64,000 nt of DNA from Limnoperna fortunei (taxonomy: Eukaryota; Mollusca; Bivalvia; Mytilida; Modiolidae). Shown piece after piece: positions 26,901 through 41,900 of this stretch. Under the pieces are notes generated by a model. The model was given only the letters and a program-made list of their open reading frames with translations. It had not been told where the DNA came from and did not search any database. The position numbers and the translations under genes are program-made. Position 1 is the first letter of the stretch. Each line of letters opens with the position of its first letter. The stretch is taken from NCBI GenBank assembly GCA_944474755.1, contig OX104115.1, forward strand, positions 68,300,993 to 68,364,992, given 5' to 3'.

Positions 26901-29900
26901 ACAGAGGAACTGTTGTAGCCCAAAAACTTTAATGCAGTGGCTGGACCATGAAATTGAGGTCAAGGTCAGGTGACAAGTGACTAACTGGCAAGTACTCATC
27001 ATAAGCTACCTCTGGACCAAATTAGATGGACCTAGGGCTTGGGCTTACAAATATATGAAGCAAGTCCCAGTGTTAAGGCCGCCGCCGGATTCCCATACAT
27101 GTCTCGCCTCCAGCGACTTTCGTCGCAGGCGAGACAAAAATTATAAGGGATCAAAACCTAGATAATAGATAATGGAAAATATAAATTTTTATATAAAAGA
27201 ACACAAGTTGGTGAATGAAATAGGGGTAAAGAGCCAACTTTGCACCATTAAACCTGTTTGCAAATTATTTCTACACAAATTTAAGTTCCGGAGTTTATGT
27301 TCATTTTAGAAAGACATTGCGAATAAATGGAGGCAATTTATGCTAGACAGGTTAACCAGTTGGTTTTTTTTGGGTCAAATTATATACTCAATAGTCCTAA
27401 CTACATCCAAATCAGTCCCAATATGAGAATATGTACTATTACATAAATGACCACACAGCTCGTCCATATACCTTAAATAAGACCAAGACTTTTGAAAGCA
27501 TTTCAAACTTGGCAAACTAAACATGACATCCCTGCAATAAATATATATAAACATGTTACAGTAGAACTAGAGACCGATTTGCATGAGTTGTTATTATCGT
27601 AAACAAATAACACCTGGATTCTTGATCTCTGATCACTACATGCATGGTTTTCTTACACGATTCTTAGTGTGTAGTAGTGAAGCTTATTGAAGTAGAAAGT
27701 TTGCAGCATTTCATGCAAAGCAAGCTTATGTTTATTAATTATAAATAGGTGCTTTGTTTAGTATTTGTCATTCAAGGCTCTTCTGTGGCATCTAGTGCAC
27801 TTCATGTAACTACCCCCCTCCCCACCCAACACTAGTGTGATATGAATATTAATTATAATCTTGTATTTTGTTGAGCCATTTAGATGTTGAAGATGAACAT
27901 TGTTCTTGAAACATTTTTATTTTGGAAAATGTTGTTTTATGGATTTAAGATTAATGGATCATTTTAGACTCGATATATGCCACTTCATGAGCTGTTTTCC
28001 TAAATAAATAGTTTGAAGTTTAATGGTTTCAATATTTTATATTTGTTTAAGTCTGGCAAATTAGAATTTAAAAAAACAAGTGTGGACATAGAAAAATGTC
28101 TCGCCTGCATTCCACATCATTAACCAAAAAATTATGTCATGAGCATCACGCAAATAGCATTTAATTGTAATTTAAAATATACAATGAATGATTACAGAGA
28201 AACTGACCCAAATCCAAAAACTTAAACGTAGTCAAAAGACTGTGAAATTGTGGTTATGGTCGGGTGACACCTACCAGTCACGTACTATTCATCAGCAACC
28301 TATATACCAAATGTTATTCTACCATGCATGGTTACAGAGGAACTGCCCTAATCCAAAAACTAATACTTAGTTGCTTGACCATGAAATTGAGGTCAAGGTC
28401 AAGTGACACCTACCAGACAGTCATGTACTATACTTCAGCAACCTATATACCAAATAACTGTCATCTAACCATGCGTGTTTACAGAGGAACTGCCTAACCA
28501 AAAAACGTAGTCACTGGACCATTAAATCGAGGCCAAGGTCAGGTGACAGGCGACTGACTGGCAAGTACTCGTCATAAGCTACGACTGGACCAAAGGTGAT
28601 GGACATACAGCTTAAGCTTACAAAGATGTAAAGCAAAATGTCAAGTCTTTACTCCACCACCGCCAGATTCCCATATATATGTCTCGCCTCCAGCGACTAT
28701 CGTCACAGGCAAGACAAAACATAAGATGCTGCTAAACACTGTAAAAGTGCTCTATCATTTTTCACTATGGCAAGTTTCTTGAATAAAAGAAGCAATAATC
28801 TCAACATCCAAGTTAATAACTTGTGAGAGTTGCTCTAAAAAGGCTACATTATTATGTTGCTGTGTATTATGGAGGATCTAGTAGACGATGTCAAATTTTG
28901 CTAACAGTCCCCTGTTTGCTCTCACTGTATAGTCCCATCAATCATAGTTTGTACAGAAAGACTGCATAAGTTGTTTTGAAACATGTTTCAACAAAACATG
29001 TTTAACCAGTATTTGTCCTAATCTAATCATGTGTTAAATTCACTAATATTTCCTAAGAAATCATTTACCTATGTCTAAATTTGTTACATAAAAAATCAAT
29101 AGCTCAGATCACAAAAGATGTTTACCCCAACTTATCTTGCTGAAACCAGCAAGTAAATACTACCAGTTGATATAATCCTTGAGAAATAATTACATAATGA
29201 CAAATACTGAAAACTGGAAAACGGTAACGGGTCAAAGAAATTGCAAATAGCATCTCAGCAATCTGGTTTTTTATATTTGTATATGCTTGCATCTTAGCTA
29301 AGTTTATAAACACATTATGCAACACTTCACACTTTCATATTCACGAGAGACAACTTAGGTCCACATTGTTTTGTAAAATCCTTATGGTAGTTTGTCCAGC
29401 TACGGTATACATGTTAATGACCCAGGAATATGTTGTGGTTAATGCTGATATGTCATTTTTATCATTTCAAGGGGCAGTACTCTAAAAATGTTATTTTCCA
29501 CAAAAATTCATGGTCAAACTTAAAGTGGATGTCATTTACAAGTTTTGATTAAATTTTTTCTGAATCCATCAATACATCTTTAATAAGGTGTTATGCATAG
29601 TTTTTTTTCTATGTACATGATAAACAAGTTATAGGCTGGATTTGTAGAGTAAAAAGAAAATGGAGAAACTGTCTCCTGTTACATGTTGCCCTGCTAAGTC
29701 CTGACATCTCAATTCATCCATGACCGTCCTTACTCCATTTTATTCAGTGTGCACAATGAGAAGCAGTGATGCATCTATTTGAATCTCTATGAAGTGATGC
29801 CAACCATGTATAACTACTGATCCCTTGCTCCATAATTAAGCATCCCCTACCAGTATTCAGTATTGATAAGATTCCATGCATGTATACAGCATGATTTTTG

Positions 29901-32900
29901 CTGTTTTTCATCTTTTAACTAAGATATATCCATTTATTGCTTATTAATTGGTTGTTTTCATTTCTAGATGACAAGATAAGAAGAGTTTATGTGCACTCAT
30001 CTTTACTAGTTGAAGTATCCAATCAGAAAGCCTGAAACAAGTTTGTTGTCATAACAACATTCTTGTTTCAAGCATTATGACTGGATGTGGTACATTTACC
30101 ACTAGAGAGGTTCTAGGTGATGGTAATGTGAATGTAGTTGGTTTATGAAAGAAGTATGTAGAAAATTTGTTTGGAAAAGCCAGTGTGATCTTTCACTAGT
30201 GATAGAAATTTGTGTGCCTCTTTTGCTGGTTCTCCTGTGTTCCACATGCAAAAGACATACAATTTCTATCACTGGCAGAAGATTAACTGGTCTTAAACAA
30301 ATGTTGTTTTGATGTTAAAATTTGAAGAGTAGATGTCAAGAAAATAGATGTCCGAATACAAGGAATAGAATGTAATCAATTCAAGTTCTTTCTCTTCCAA
30401 TAATTAAGCATACAAGATGTTTTTTGGCTAAATATAGTGTTTTGTAATTTAAATATTTTTTGAGAAAAGAGGTTGGGGGCAAAAAGAAACAAATTTAAAA
30501 AAACCCACTATTTTATGATTTTTTTACCATTATTTTTTACTGTGAATTCACTTATTAATTAATCTGGTAATCCTCAAAACTGATTCAAATTTTATGCTTA
30601 TGGGCAAGTACTGCACATAAAGTTTAATTAAATTACTTCACTTATCCACATATCGTTAAATCTGATTTAAATTTCTTTTTCTCATTTCTCAATTCAAGCC
30701 AAAACTGTAAGCCCTATTGTTCAAGTACTGCACAAAAAGTTCCAAATAAATGAATTCGCAATGACATGCTGATTTCCTTCCCTCTGTGTTGACTTGTAGT
30801 GAATTACCTACCCTTTTGTGTCTGTCTTTTGACTCGCTTCTTCTCCTCTCCTACAGTAATGTATAAAACATTCAACATGTTCAAATATTCAACCAAATAC
30901 AACACATCAACAACAAAATACTACATACAGTAATAACATCAGATAATCTTATACTGCCAGAATTATCTGATTCTAAAGCAACAAAACTACAGGTATAAAA
31001 CATTTAAATATTGTGATAAGACTATGTTATCTGATTTCTAATTAGAAAATTGCATCAAAGTCAAATCGGTGGTAAACAGGATGTTGATTTCCAATGTAAT
31101 TTAATGGGGTGAAACAAACAAATTCATTGTATTATCCACTCTCAGGTGCTCCAATATTTGTGTAGTTGATCAAATGTAATATTTTAATAAAAAATATTCA
31201 CAAAAAAATATTGTGAAAATACTATCCCTCAACATTGTTTAACCAGCTCATAAAACTTTTAAAATAACATAACAAAATCAGCATTACATTACAAACTGTA
31301 ATTTAAAAAAAAACTTTAATTGGCTTGTATAAAAATTTATAAAAAATGTTAAAAAACACAAGTGCAAAATTTCATTCATATTTGTTAAAAGTGACTGATT
31401 TTTCCCTTTGTTACAAAATAATTGATATGATGGTCTGCAATAGAATACTGTGTGTGGCAAAAGAACTTCACAACATTTCTTCTTTCTATACCAATATAAT
31501 TTTGTAAACAGTATCCATAAAAAATACAATATCTATATGGAAACAAATCACATTTATTGTTCGATGCTTTTGTACATTACAAATTATTCAACAAGGCATA
31601 AAACCCTCGACTTCGACATTCTAAACCTACCATTAATAAATACATAAGAAATAGAGTTATCTTTCATGGCAGATTAGACAATACAGATAACAATATTTAT
31701 ATATTAACTTTGTAAATGCCTAAATCTTATTTCCTATGAAACATGATCCCTTCACAATTTCCCAAATATCAATTTCTGTACAGCAAGATTATAAATTTAC
31801 ACGTCTTCCAAAAAATACATGCTGAATAGTGTGAAATATTTTGTTGAATAATTCTGTAAGTACTTTACACAAACTATTACGGAGTGATTACTTCTAACTT
31901 TACAATGTTTTGTAACAGGCCTCATTTCTACAACACTTTATATAAACAAATTAGATTTGTCTTGTTTTTATTCTGTCTTTTTATATATTTTGAAGTTCTA
32001 TTATAAGCAATCATAACACATCTTAATTTTTCACAAGTCCTGTCAATAGGGATTCATTGATCCATTGTATTTTGAGAATCCATGCAAATTACCATCAAAT
32101 ATGTAAGACATGTACAAGTTGTTTTCAAGAAGTGATTTCCATATATGGTAATTCTGCTGAGCAGTTGCTATCATAAACACATAAGTAATATAGATCTAAA
32201 GCTAAAATATCCTAATAGTTACTCAAGGGCACTATTTAATTAACAGATACCAAAATACAGCAGAAAAGTAGCTGAAACTTATTTAAATCTACTGAAATGA
32301 AGAACAGCAGTGTTTAGAAGCCCTTTTGTAGTTAAGATGCAATATTGATTGAACTTTTACATATAAATCAAATGCTAATTTGATCATCCATATTATGCAA
32401 AGACCTTCAGACTTTTGGACAAACTTTGTAATTTAGGTTGAAACAGAAAGAGATATACTTTTACAATTGAAGTACATGTACAACACCAATGCATACATTT
32501 TTCTCAGAAATGAGTACAATTTCATAATAACAAAACTTTACAGCTCATTTTAATAATAAAGAATTGACAGCAGAATTTCTCCAACGGTGATATTTATCGA
32601 ATGCTTAATAACTTCCAAATAGAAAGGCTTTTGACTGATGATTAACAAGCTTTCCAATTCTGAAACAACATATATGCTTTAATTCCATTTCAACACTCAT
32701 ATATTTGATTTTTCTCTTTGCAACATAACAAACAAACTGGCGGTATTCCTCTTCTTGAATTTTCCAGTTAAAGAAATATTTTGAATGAACTGAATGTTCC
32801 TTCCACAATTAGATTCTCCATGCAAACTTTTCCAACAAGATTTCATTATCAAATATAATCGGATTTGAAAAAAATTCTTCCTCCATTAAATATACGAATC

Positions 32901-35900
32901 CACTGCATACCATCTATCCATCTTATTTTATAATTCCACAGCAGAATATGTATTTGGGTGTTGAAGTAGTTTTCAAATTTTTCTCAAAATAATTGGAAAG
33001 AAAAATATATAAAAAATATAATATTTATAAATCATTCTATTTATTTCAAAACTTAAACTGTCATGTAAATTTTTTTTATAAAAATAACAAATAAAAAACG
33101 AAAATAAGATTATATAAAAATAAAATTATCCAATTTCAAATTCCATCTGGTAATCGGATTCGCAATGAAAACAAATTTCAAGTCACAAGAGAAAATTAAT
33201 GAAAATGAATTGTTCATTTTAGCACCATATAATTTCATGATATTAAAATTAAAACTGAATTTAGTTGGAGTAATTTACTGTCTGTAAATCCCAGAAGTAT
33301 TTTCCATGATCATATCATCTCTTCTAAATGGCTGACATCTACCATTACAGAATTCTTCAGGTCTGGTTGGTTGGAGTCATCGTGTAGTAAGAAGATTGGA
33401 TTTTAAAGTCTTTTTAAGCTTCAGCAACATACCATACATCCCTTGGTTATATAACTTTTTGAATGACAGAATTTGCTTTCATCTTTAAATTTTCTTAGTC
33501 ATTTGAAAGAGATAAGACCTTATCTTTATATTTCTATGGATATATTCCCCAAGCTTAAGGCACCATTTAGAAAGGCTCATTTTCAATAACTGGATTTCCC
33601 CTTTCAACTTGCAGTTCCAAAAACAAATTTACAGAAACGGATTTCAAGGACTACTTCAGTCTTTTTTCTTTCGACCTTATTAACACAAAACAACATATAA
33701 ATAATTGCCAGCTCCTTCCTGGATACTTGGATAAGAAAACAAACATTTAACTGACATAAGCTTTTATAACTTGAAATAACACTTTCTGATCTGCACATTT
33801 TTCCTTTTATTTTTCTTTCATCTTGGGATCCTCTCCATACAAAACAAAACATGAATACAGCTGGAAACTATGGTAATACACGATCCTGGAATTTCTTTGC
33901 TGAAATTTTCATCTTTCTTTATCTGTGTGGAGATTTTATAGCAAAACCCTGCAAACTTAAAAAGATGGATTAAATACCCATGGCCATGAAAAGGCTGGTT
34001 ATCTGCACCTGGGTGATCTGTGTTTGGTCAGCCATTTACCATTTCCATCATACTAACCTTAGACCCTGTTGGGGAATCCAGCTTCCTTCTTTTTACATCT
34101 AAAAAAAAGTACAAAAAACACTTGATTTGAATACTTGCAATCCCGTCTTCAAAATGACAAGCAAACAACAAGACTTCTTAAAAATTACAACATGCAACAG
34201 TAAACCACTGCAACTCTAAATATTGCAGTGGTTTTTCCTAAAATATTGCTGATGATTTTCCAGAAATTTCTAGATCTAACACTGAATAGTTATTTTCTGA
34301 GGTAATTGGAGCCCATTATTAACTACTGATTGACAGAAAATTACTAAAATAATTTTTTTTCAGTTCTAAAAACCTATTACTAACACCAAAATAAGTGATG
34401 CAAGTAAAAATATTGGGTCTTTTTTAATAATTTTTTTTACATGTACATGAAGTGGAATAAAAACACATTTTTGGAACTATTATCTTAAATAAAAAATGAT
34501 GTATATTGTTTTCTTTCATTGTATTTATTCATTAATACCACATGTAGCAGGTGCTTGTTGAAGTACTTTTTGTGACAGATCAGCATCTCCAAGGCACAAA
34601 TTTTGCACCTGGTATTGAACAACAAAAGGGTTTTTTTTCAACCAAAAAAACAAAAAAAACCACATCTTTTTCAGTGTTGTCGGCCTCCTCTCGATGTTTA
34701 AGTTCTAAAAATCAATAAAACCAGTTGCCTCAATATTATTGCCGATTCTAAATATAACCTTTAACCCCCAAATTATGGTTAGAATGTGATGCATATCAGA
34801 ATTAGTAATATAATTAAGACAAACCTCTTTCATCAGAATGACTTTTGTTAGCCTCTGGACTATGGTGCGTATGGCTAGATGATCTCTCAAGGCGGTGGTC
34901 CCTCTCCCATCCTTCCCATGTTAAGTCGTTAGGATCGTGGTCTGGAGTGTATGACCTTTTTAGCTTCTTTTCATGTTTCTCATCTTTTTGACGCTCTTTC
35001 TCCCTCTTTTCTTCTTTCCTCTCTTTATGTTCCTCTTTACTTTTACTCTCCCGAGGTGAGTCAGTTTTCTCCTCTGAAACAACAGACTCTACCACATCTT
35101 TCTGCTTATTTTCCTTGCCCTTTTTTTCTTCTTTAATTAACTTCTCCTTCTTTTCATCTTTATTTTTTTCCTTCTTGTCTTCTTTGTCTTTATTTTTATC
35201 TTTAATTTTCTCTTTTTTTTCCTCTTTGTCTTTTATCTTTTCTTTTTCTTTTGGTGTACTAAAATGCCATTAATGAATATAAAAAATTTGATCAATAAAG
35301 AGCTACAAAGAAAGTGAAAGTACACTATTTTAATTCCAAAATAATAAGGAGAGGCTCTCAATTGTTAAACGAGATATTAGCAAAACACATATCAGACAGT
35401 ATACAGGTATTCACAAAAATAAAGTTCTCTGACAATAATAAATAGAAACTTTGATGAAAACCAATGGAATATTTGAAATACGTTACCCATTAACTTGTTC
35501 TTTTTCTTTCTTTTCATCATTTTTCTTCTCAACCTTTTCTTTCTCTTTCTTTTCATCAGGCTTTTTATCATTTTTCTCTTTTTTGTCCTCAGCCTTCTTT
35601 TCCACTTTAATCTTGGCATCACCTTTTCCTTCTTTCTTTGTCTTGTCATTCACTTTTTTCTCTTTCACTTCCTTAGCATCTGTGCTCTCTTTTGGTTTCA
35701 CTGCAACAGAAAGAAATCATGTTTTAAGTCTGTTAGTTTGATTTTTTACACCACTTTAATATTTTTCAGATATTTCATGGTATCCAGTTTTTCTTGGGTG
35801 AATATTCCTCATTCTAATGCCATTCTTGATGTAACATCCATTCTGATTGAACAATGCAAATAATTTCATGTCATCAATTCCACGTTTGATGCCATTAGAA

Positions 35901-38900
35901 GTAAATGCAAGTGCAGACATTATTTCCAGTCAATAAAAAATTCCTATTTTAGTTTTTTCTTGCATTAGAATGGAGATAACCGTAATGTATGTGAAGATTT
36001 GCCAGCATCAGTTGGTGATTCCATAGTTTGAAATATCCATTTACTGCCAGTTAACTCAATTTCCAACCATCAAATCACCAATTGATGCAGGCAAATTTTC
36101 AAATACAACGTTATCTCCTAAGTATCATTTTTACCTTTCATTAGGTAATAAAACAAAATTCTGGCAATGCCATCCTACTTTAATATAAGAAACAATACTT
36201 TTCTGTGAACATATTTAACATACATAAAAAGCCGTTTGATCCAGATTTGAACATTTATATACATGTATGATTAATACATCTTACCCAACAGAAAAGTACA
36301 TGTATATATTGTACAAACCTTCCATTGTTTTGCCAGTCTTAGGATCGTCAGTTGCCTTCTTTGTTGGTGTGGCTGTTCCTGCTTTAGCATTGGCTGCTGC
36401 TAAGGCTTTAGCTTGTGCTTTATTCTAAATAAAAAAAAGGTTTAAGTCTGAACTGAAATAAAAACTTTTGAGGTGTAAATAGTTCAAACTAGTGACAAAA
36501 AATTGATTCTAAATACGCTGCCAGGAAGTAATACAGCTACCCATTAACCGACCCCATTAATATAATACTTTAATATAAAACTTAATTTAGCAAATTTCCA
36601 CTTTACTAATGTCACAACACTTGTCACATTAGGAGAAATTATTTTATCATAATTTTTGTTATTCACACAACTTATTAGTCATAACATGCAGACATAATCA
36701 CAAAATAAACAAGTGTGGATAGTATTGCTAAGGCAACAAGTCCCATATAGACAAATAAACTTTCAAATCCAACGGCTATAATTTCCTCAAATATCTGCAA
36801 ACATTTAGAAACATGTGTGACTGACTGAAAGATTGACAAACAGAGTTCAAACCTATAGACCCTTCGGCAAAGGTGGTACGGGGACTAAAAAAAAACTGAA
36901 AATAACTGAAATATAGTTATGTATAGCAAGACACCTTTATTTACACAAAGCTCAAAAGAAAATAATAGAATGTATACAAATACATGTGGTATGTCAATGG
37001 TTACTTACATCTTTTAAATGAAAGTCATTCTCCTGGACCCATGATGTCTTCTTCCCTTTAAGTTGACCTGAGTATCTATAAGTACATATACAAGTAAGTT
37101 AAAAATAGACTAAATAAAGTGAAACTTCTCTAAACCGGACCCTCAGAAAACCAGTTTCCCCTTCAAATCGGCAGTTTTAAAAAGTCCCGGCCATTTCCCA
37201 TTAAAGTTAATGTAAATTATCTTCACAAAACCGGCCACCTCTACCATCCGGATACCGGCCACCTTTTTAAAGTTTTGGGTTAATTAACCAAGTAAATTTC
37301 ACCCCACTTTACCGGCCTGTTATAAAAAATACCTGTCATAAATCACTAAAGAAACAGGAAATCATTACATAATAGTTCACCTTTGGAGGCCTTAATTAGT
37401 GTTGTGTACACAAACAAGCACTAATCCGTATGTTATTTTGATGACCATTTAAGAGTAATTTATGACATTTTAGTGTGATCTTTGTCCAAGCTAATAAATT
37501 ATGGTTTGAAAATAAAAACATCAATGAAGTGTTATTGAATATTATTGTTCAATAAATATACGATGCCGTCCGGTAAATCTGTCCACCTAAGCATAAATTT
37601 TGCGATTCGCTGTAACATCAAAATAGTTTCTTCGATATTTGTTAATAAATCTTTAAAATAGATATAATTTGGACTGTATGCCTTTGAACTAATTTTAACG
37701 AAAAACAACGCTAAACACCACACAAATAAACGAAACATGTGGCTTACGTGTGTTTACATCCGGTAAATCAGCTCATGAATATTAATGAGATGATTGTAAA
37801 AGTCCAAACATGCGATTGCTTTTGTTTGGAATATTTCTTACAACAGTTGAACAATTTTTCTTCAATTATACTAGTTGTATAATCATTATTTGAGCTATTA
37901 TTTTAGCTAAAATTTGCAATGAAATTTGCAAATGTTCAGTCTTTTAAAAAACTGAAGACCACGCGTAATGTTCAGTTGGAAGATACGGAGAATAACGTTA
38001 CTGAAAGTGGGCTTGTTTACTGTACAAGCGGAATCACCAAACTCGAGTGATCTATCGTTTTTTTGTTAGAAGTGAACATTTCTCAGCGGCATTGCAATTG
38101 AATTTTTTTTAACTTTTCTCCAATGAAACATGCTATGATAACTTAACAATAAAGTCAAAATTTAGGACCTCAACTCTGTACCCAATAGGGTGGTAACTGA
38201 AAATCACGGTAGATTTCACTAAACTTCATTAAACCGGCCACCTCTGTAAACCGGTCATTTTTCTCTGTCCCAGTGGTGGCCGGTTTAGAGAAGTTTCACT
38301 GTACTATAACAGATAACAAAATGATATGTGCACGTCATAAAATATCAATTGCATAACAGATATTACTAAACTTTTTTTTGCATCAAGTGGCTTTTTTCAT
38401 ATAAAAATAGATTAAATCAAACTTTATGATAAATGATTAAATATCTAAAATGTTCCTTTTAACTTCGTATTTTTTCTCTAATTACACTTAAACATTTCTT
38501 TCATTACTAGGTGCGAAAAAACCAATAGTTACTTTTCTTCTTATTATTCTGTTTTTCACAATTGTTTTCTCAAACTGTGTGTATGTCTAGTTTGCTTAGT
38601 TTACAATATGCCTATATCACCCTGACATGAAAAATCTTTACCCCTATGAAGTTATCCCCCCCCCCCTCCCCCCAAATTCACCCATACACAAAATCATTGG
38701 TGCTCAGTCAGTCATGACCTTTATTTATGAAAATAAAAATTCAAAGGTCAAGGTGACATGCTGTCTTTATGTATGAATTGTAAAAAACACTTAACATTAA
38801 AAAATATGATCCAAGTTGAAATATATGTACATTTTTTTTATGTTATCAACATGTTTCGATTTTTCTCTATTTACAAATGTAAATTTTAAGGCATTTTATG

Positions 38901-41900
38901 TTCATGTAAGTCTAACTGATCAGACTGATTTAGTGTGTGAATGGACAGATGCACAAGTTACAACAAACCAGCTTTAATCATTCTTGGGATATAAAACAGC
39001 TAGGCAGTGATTTCTATAACAGGCATTATTTGTAATCATTGTTATGTTTTAACTGACCAAACCTCTAAAATAAGCTATGTTGTGTATGCTTGGTCACTTA
39101 CCCCATTGCCAAAGCATAAATATCTGGCCTTTTTTCTTTTTCTTCCTGTCGCAGTCTATCAACCCTTCTTTCCAGAGCTTGACCAAACTGCTGAATCTTG
39201 GGGTAGTTAGGCAAGATTTTGGTGAGTACTATTAGTGCATTGCGTATCTGTATGTAATTGCCACTTTCCAAACAAGCCACCATGGCCTTTGTAATCCTGA
39301 AATGCCACTTGTGGCAGACATGGCGGTAATTTTCAAAGTCTAGTTGATCTGCTTTGTTTACTGAATCAGCTCCTTTCCTGAATACTGTAACAAATCCTGG
39401 ATAACTAGCACATTCCTGTAAAAATCAGAATAAATATAAAGCCATTACATAAGTTGTTCATGACTGATAAGTGAATTATAGATCTCTACTAGTACATGAC
39501 CCAGTCTCGTTCTCAATTTTGTTGGTATTTAGGTAAACTGTATAAACAATTGATTTGTTGACAAACATTAACTCTAAAATGTAAATTTAGTTATACTAGT
39601 TAAGGGGGCAAAACAACAGCTACAATTTTTTAATATGTGTTCATGGACATACAGGCAACGATTTCCCATAGGCTATTAGATGTTTGCTTGACGAAGCTGG
39701 CTATCACCATTGTGATCATGGACATACAGGTAACGATTCTCCCAAACACTAATAGATGCTTGCTTGACCAAGCTGGCTATCACCAGTACGTCTGCACTAG
39801 TTTGACAGGATTTATAAGTACACAAGAGCTACCACTTAATGATGCAGACTGCGTTAAATAGTAGTCTCTACTGACAAAATTTGCTTGAACTGGGACAAAT
39901 GCACCAAACTGTTTTCTTCTCAGTGAAAACAAACCTTTTCATATATTTTTCTTTCACTATGCCATCTCATGATGGTGTCTAGTGCAGCACAAAGGAATCT
40001 CCCATAACGATGAGCCTCATTCTCAGTACAACTTGTCACAGTAAACGTGATATCACAGAAAATCTGAAAAGTAAGTACAAGTAATTGACAGTGAACAATG
40101 ATGAAGACTATGTATACAAAAATTGTAATGTCTGTTTATCTAAGCAAATTTCGTGGAAGCAATTCAATTAAAGACCAGGGTGCTGTTTCATAAAGCGATT
40201 GTTAGCTTAACGTGCACGTTGTCCCATTTAAATTGCATGGGATAACGAGCACATTAATTAGCGATAGCTTTATGAAACGGCACCCAGATAATCAAACAGG
40301 TGAACACAGTTAACGCTACAGGTAAATTGTTTTGTTTGAATGGTGTTTAATACCACTTTCAGCAATATTTCAATCTCCCACACCCTGACTGCAGTGAGAC
40401 TCAAACCAGCAATCTCAGTGTTAAACACATTATCAGAAGTGGAGGATTAACTAAATCACTCTGCCACCCACATCTCTCATTATTTATGTGAAACAAAACA
40501 ATAATTGTTCATTTAAGAAGTTAATAAATACACATTTTCAAGTCAGGTATATCAAGTCCAACAAATTCATAAATCTGGTTCAGAAACTTATAGCCACTGC
40601 TGACTGTTCTGTCTTGGGGCTGTTTTATTATTAAAATAAATATTGTGGTCTGTGCACTGAGGCACCACCAGACATTGAAATTGCACCAGTGAAAGATTTT
40701 CCAGCAATTTTATAATCATCCCTATAAATATCACTTACTCTATCATAACAAATAAGCGTAGAAAAGTTAGGCGTCTTCAGATCGTGTAGAATGTGTATAA
40801 ACTTGGCACAGTACACTGCATCACTGGCAGTGAAACAGCACCGTGGAAAAATACAAAGCTGCAAAAACTGTGTGATTGTCTCATTCTTAGTAGAGCCTGA
40901 AAATACATACATACATACATATAGTTTGGAAAATATCATATCTATATTTGTAATTTTTAGACTTTTTTTGTATGACATTATTATTACTCACTGAGAGTAT
41001 GAATTTAATGCTATATAAAAGATTACTGCTGTTTTTATTTAATCAGAATGTTAACAATGAAACAATAAAAATTTTTGTCTGTTTGTTTGAATAGTGTTTT
41101 ACGCCACTTTCACCAATTTTTCAGCTATATCATGGCATCCAGTTTTTATTGGGGGGGGGGGGGGGAAGCCCTAGTACCTGGAGAAAACCCAGACCTTCTG
41201 TAGGAATTCATGTAAGATAAAAGTGAAATCAGTCATATTCAATTTAGTCTGTTTTTTTTGTTTCCTAAAAAAACAGTTGCAAATTCCCTATTATTTAGTC
41301 CAGGCTTCTTATCATGCAGAAACCAATTTTGTAAGTATGTACAGGACCAAATCTATTGAATATTGTTGGTGACTTAAAAAAAAATTGTTTCTCGTGTGCT
41401 AGAAGTTCTTACGCGAGATAAACCACTGCTCTTTTTGTGCTTTCAGTCTAGCATGAACACGCTGGACATGCTCAGACTGTTTCTTTTCTTCATCTTTTAG
41501 TTTTTCTAACAGTGTTGTGCATCTTTCCTTCTCCTTTTTCTTTTTACTTTGTGGCTGAAAATACAACAGTTCGCAAAATTTCAATTATACATGTATGAAG
41601 ACTGCATTTTGTTGTGTTTAATTTTTAAGCACTCATTTCTGCAACAATGTTTCAGTTAGGCATCCAGTTTGAATGATAAAGATAAAAACTATATTTTTGC
41701 AGATCATATTTAATTGACATTTCATATAATACAAGAGAAAAGCTGTACATGCACATATTAAACATGTGTATCTGTAAGCTAATGCTCACAAGTGTTAACC
41801 GCACCAAAAAGTATTGGGTATAATTGCTTAGAAAACTGCAACGGAAATTTTTGTTACAGATACACGAATGGAATGGATGGACAAGGATAAAACGGGTGTA

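Noticed and set aside
27101..27135. Helitron 3' end
   Set aside because: The hairpin fits in form, but no CTRR terminus or 5' TC is evident and the 5' end carries an inverted match to the hairpin arm. I leave the class open.
34951..35136. 61-codon plus-strand open frame
   Set aside because: It is the opposite strand of exon w26.
35392..35649. 85-codon minus-strand Lys/Arg-rich open frame
   Set aside because: It is an out-of-frame reading of exon w25; the in-frame reading fits both splice phases.
35451..35863. Phe/Ser-rich open frames of 96 and 122 codons on the plus strand
   Set aside because: They are the complement of the purine-rich K/E exon w25. The low-complexity F/L/S content is an artefact of the opposite strand.
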